Assembly: GCA_027317045.1 (NCBI GenBank)
Contig: DAHVFI010000096.1
Location: 1-5,453, forward strand
Length of the DNA: 5,453 nt
Source of the DNA: Gammaproteobacteria bacterium
GTDB lineage: Bacteria; Pseudomonadota; Gammaproteobacteria; Natronospirales; REEB76
Reading direction: 5' to 3'
Positions 4,763-5,453 of this stretch are shown in pieces; the first letter of the stretch is position 1; each line of letters begins with the position of its first letter. Made by a program: the position numbers and the translations under genes. The notes below the pieces were generated by a model. It saw only the letters and a program-made list of their open reading frames with translations, ran no database searches and had not been told where the DNA came from.

Positions 4763-5453
4763 ATGCGCCAATCTCCTAAGCCACTCTATTCCCTGGTATT
4801 TCCCCTGCGGGTCTGGGCGGCTTTCCTGTTGTTCGGCGTGCCAGCCACCCTCTATGTGATCGTGCTACCCGGCCGCAAACGCCGCCGGCGTGCAGCCCGT
4901 AGGGCTGGCCGGATATTGTTCATACTGGCCGGCATCCCCCTAATGGTTACCGGACTGGAAAATCTGCCGGCAGGCGCCTGTTTCCTGGCCTCAAATCACG
5001 CCACTTACCTGGACGGGCCATTGCTCACTGCCGCTTTGCCACCCCGTTTCGGATTTGTCATAAAACGTGAGGCCATGGGTACACCGCTGGTGGGCTGGTT
5101 GTTGAGGCGTCTAGGTTCGGAATTCGTGGAGCGCTTCGACACCAAGACGGCATTAAATGATGCTACCCGTTTAATCCAACTGGCCCGTGACGGCGCCTCT
5201 CTGGGTGTATTTCCGGAAGGCACCTTCCGGAAGGAGCCGGGGTTGCGCGCGTTTCATCTGGGCACGTTCCTGGCCGCCACCCGTGCTGGTATTCCCGTGG
5301 TTCCGGTTGTAATCCGTGGCGCCCGCGCCATTTTGCCGGGTGAAACCTTACGCCCCCGTCCGGGCAAAGTGGAGGTGGCGTTGCTGGCCCCGGTTATGGC
5401 CGGCGGCAAACGCGGCGATGACGCGCGCGCGCTGCGCGACACGGTGCGTGCAA
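4763..5453 (+). CDS. PlsC-type acyltransferase, N-terminal part (cut by window edge)
   Basis: The first 230 codons of a lysophospholipid/1-acylglycerol-3-phosphate acyltransferase-like enzyme, which would transfer a fatty acyl group onto a glycerolipid at the inner membrane. Residues 10-35 are hydrophobic and probably membrane-bound, followed by a very basic stretch (38-50, RKRRRRAARRAGR) and a second hydrophobic segment (51-63). The family blocks are present: NHATYLD (78-84) with the catalytic H79-x4-D84 pair, FVERFD (121-126), FPEGTFRKEPG (150-160) and the GIPVVPVVI block (176-184). The ATG at 4763 follows an in-frame TGA at 4739-4741; no clear ribosome site precedes it, only a distant GGAT. 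The frame stays open to the edge. Whether the protein ends soon after or carries a fused domain cannot be told. The substrate is inferred from family only. Confidence 0.9.
   Translation, partial: MRQSPKPLYSLVFPLRVWAAFLLFGVPATLYVIVLPGRKRRRRAARRAGRILFILAGIPLMVTGLENLPAGACFLASNHATYLDGPLLTAALPPRFGFVIKREAMGTPLVGWLLRRLGSEFVERFDTKTALNDATRLIQLARDGASLGVFPEGTFRKEPGLRAFHLGTFLAATRAGIPVVPVVIRGARAILPGETLRPRPGKVEVALLAPVMAGGKRGDDARALRDTVRA

Noticed and set aside
5005..5442. Minus-strand open frames near the right edge
   Set aside because: They are antisense to the acyltransferase, which has all its catalytic blocks on the plus strand.

Overview
The window looks like an ordinary chromosomal stretch from a moderately GC-rich gammaproteobacterium. 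The best evidence is the gene pair xerD-dsbC, in the same order and orientation as in Escherichia coli and relatives, together with an Azotobacter-type seven-iron ferredoxin and a housekeeping tRNA-Leu. A pseudoazurin suggests a respiratory lifestyle with periplasmic copper electron carriers, such as denitrification or chemolithotrophy, but the window alone cannot fix the genus.

Layout from left to right. Positions 1-792 (minus) hold the N-terminal 264 codons of a group II PLP-dependent decarboxylase that runs off the left edge. A 290-base gap with short repeats follows. tRNA-Leu(CAA) is at 1083-1170 (plus), and a zinc-ribbon Nudix hydrolase starts only 19 bases after its CCA end (1190-1732, plus). 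A small hairpin leads into fdxA (1800-2123, plus). A strong bidirectional terminator (2139-2167) separates fdxA from a convergent minus-strand group: xerD (4584-3625), dsbC (3524-2790) and pseudoazurin (2646-2194), the last with its own predicted sigma-70 promoter. An AT-rich divergent region (4585-4762) separates xerD from a plus-strand PlsC-type acyltransferase that runs off the right edge.

The genes do not form one pathway. XerD resolves chromosome dimers, DsbC repairs disulfides in the periplasm, pseudoazurin carries electrons in the periplasm, FdxA carries electrons in the cytoplasm, the Nudix enzyme cleans up nucleotide derivatives, and the acyltransferase probably acts in phospholipid synthesis at the inner membrane. 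The only clear functional neighbourhood is the pair of exported proteins DsbC and pseudoazurin.

I found no CRISPR array, insertion sequence, prophage or defence system. The findings are modest: a tRNA-mRNA junction without a Shine-Dalgarno site, a DsbC with an unusual CEYC active site, a pseudoazurin placed after xerD-dsbC, and several short repeats and dyads in intergenic DNA.
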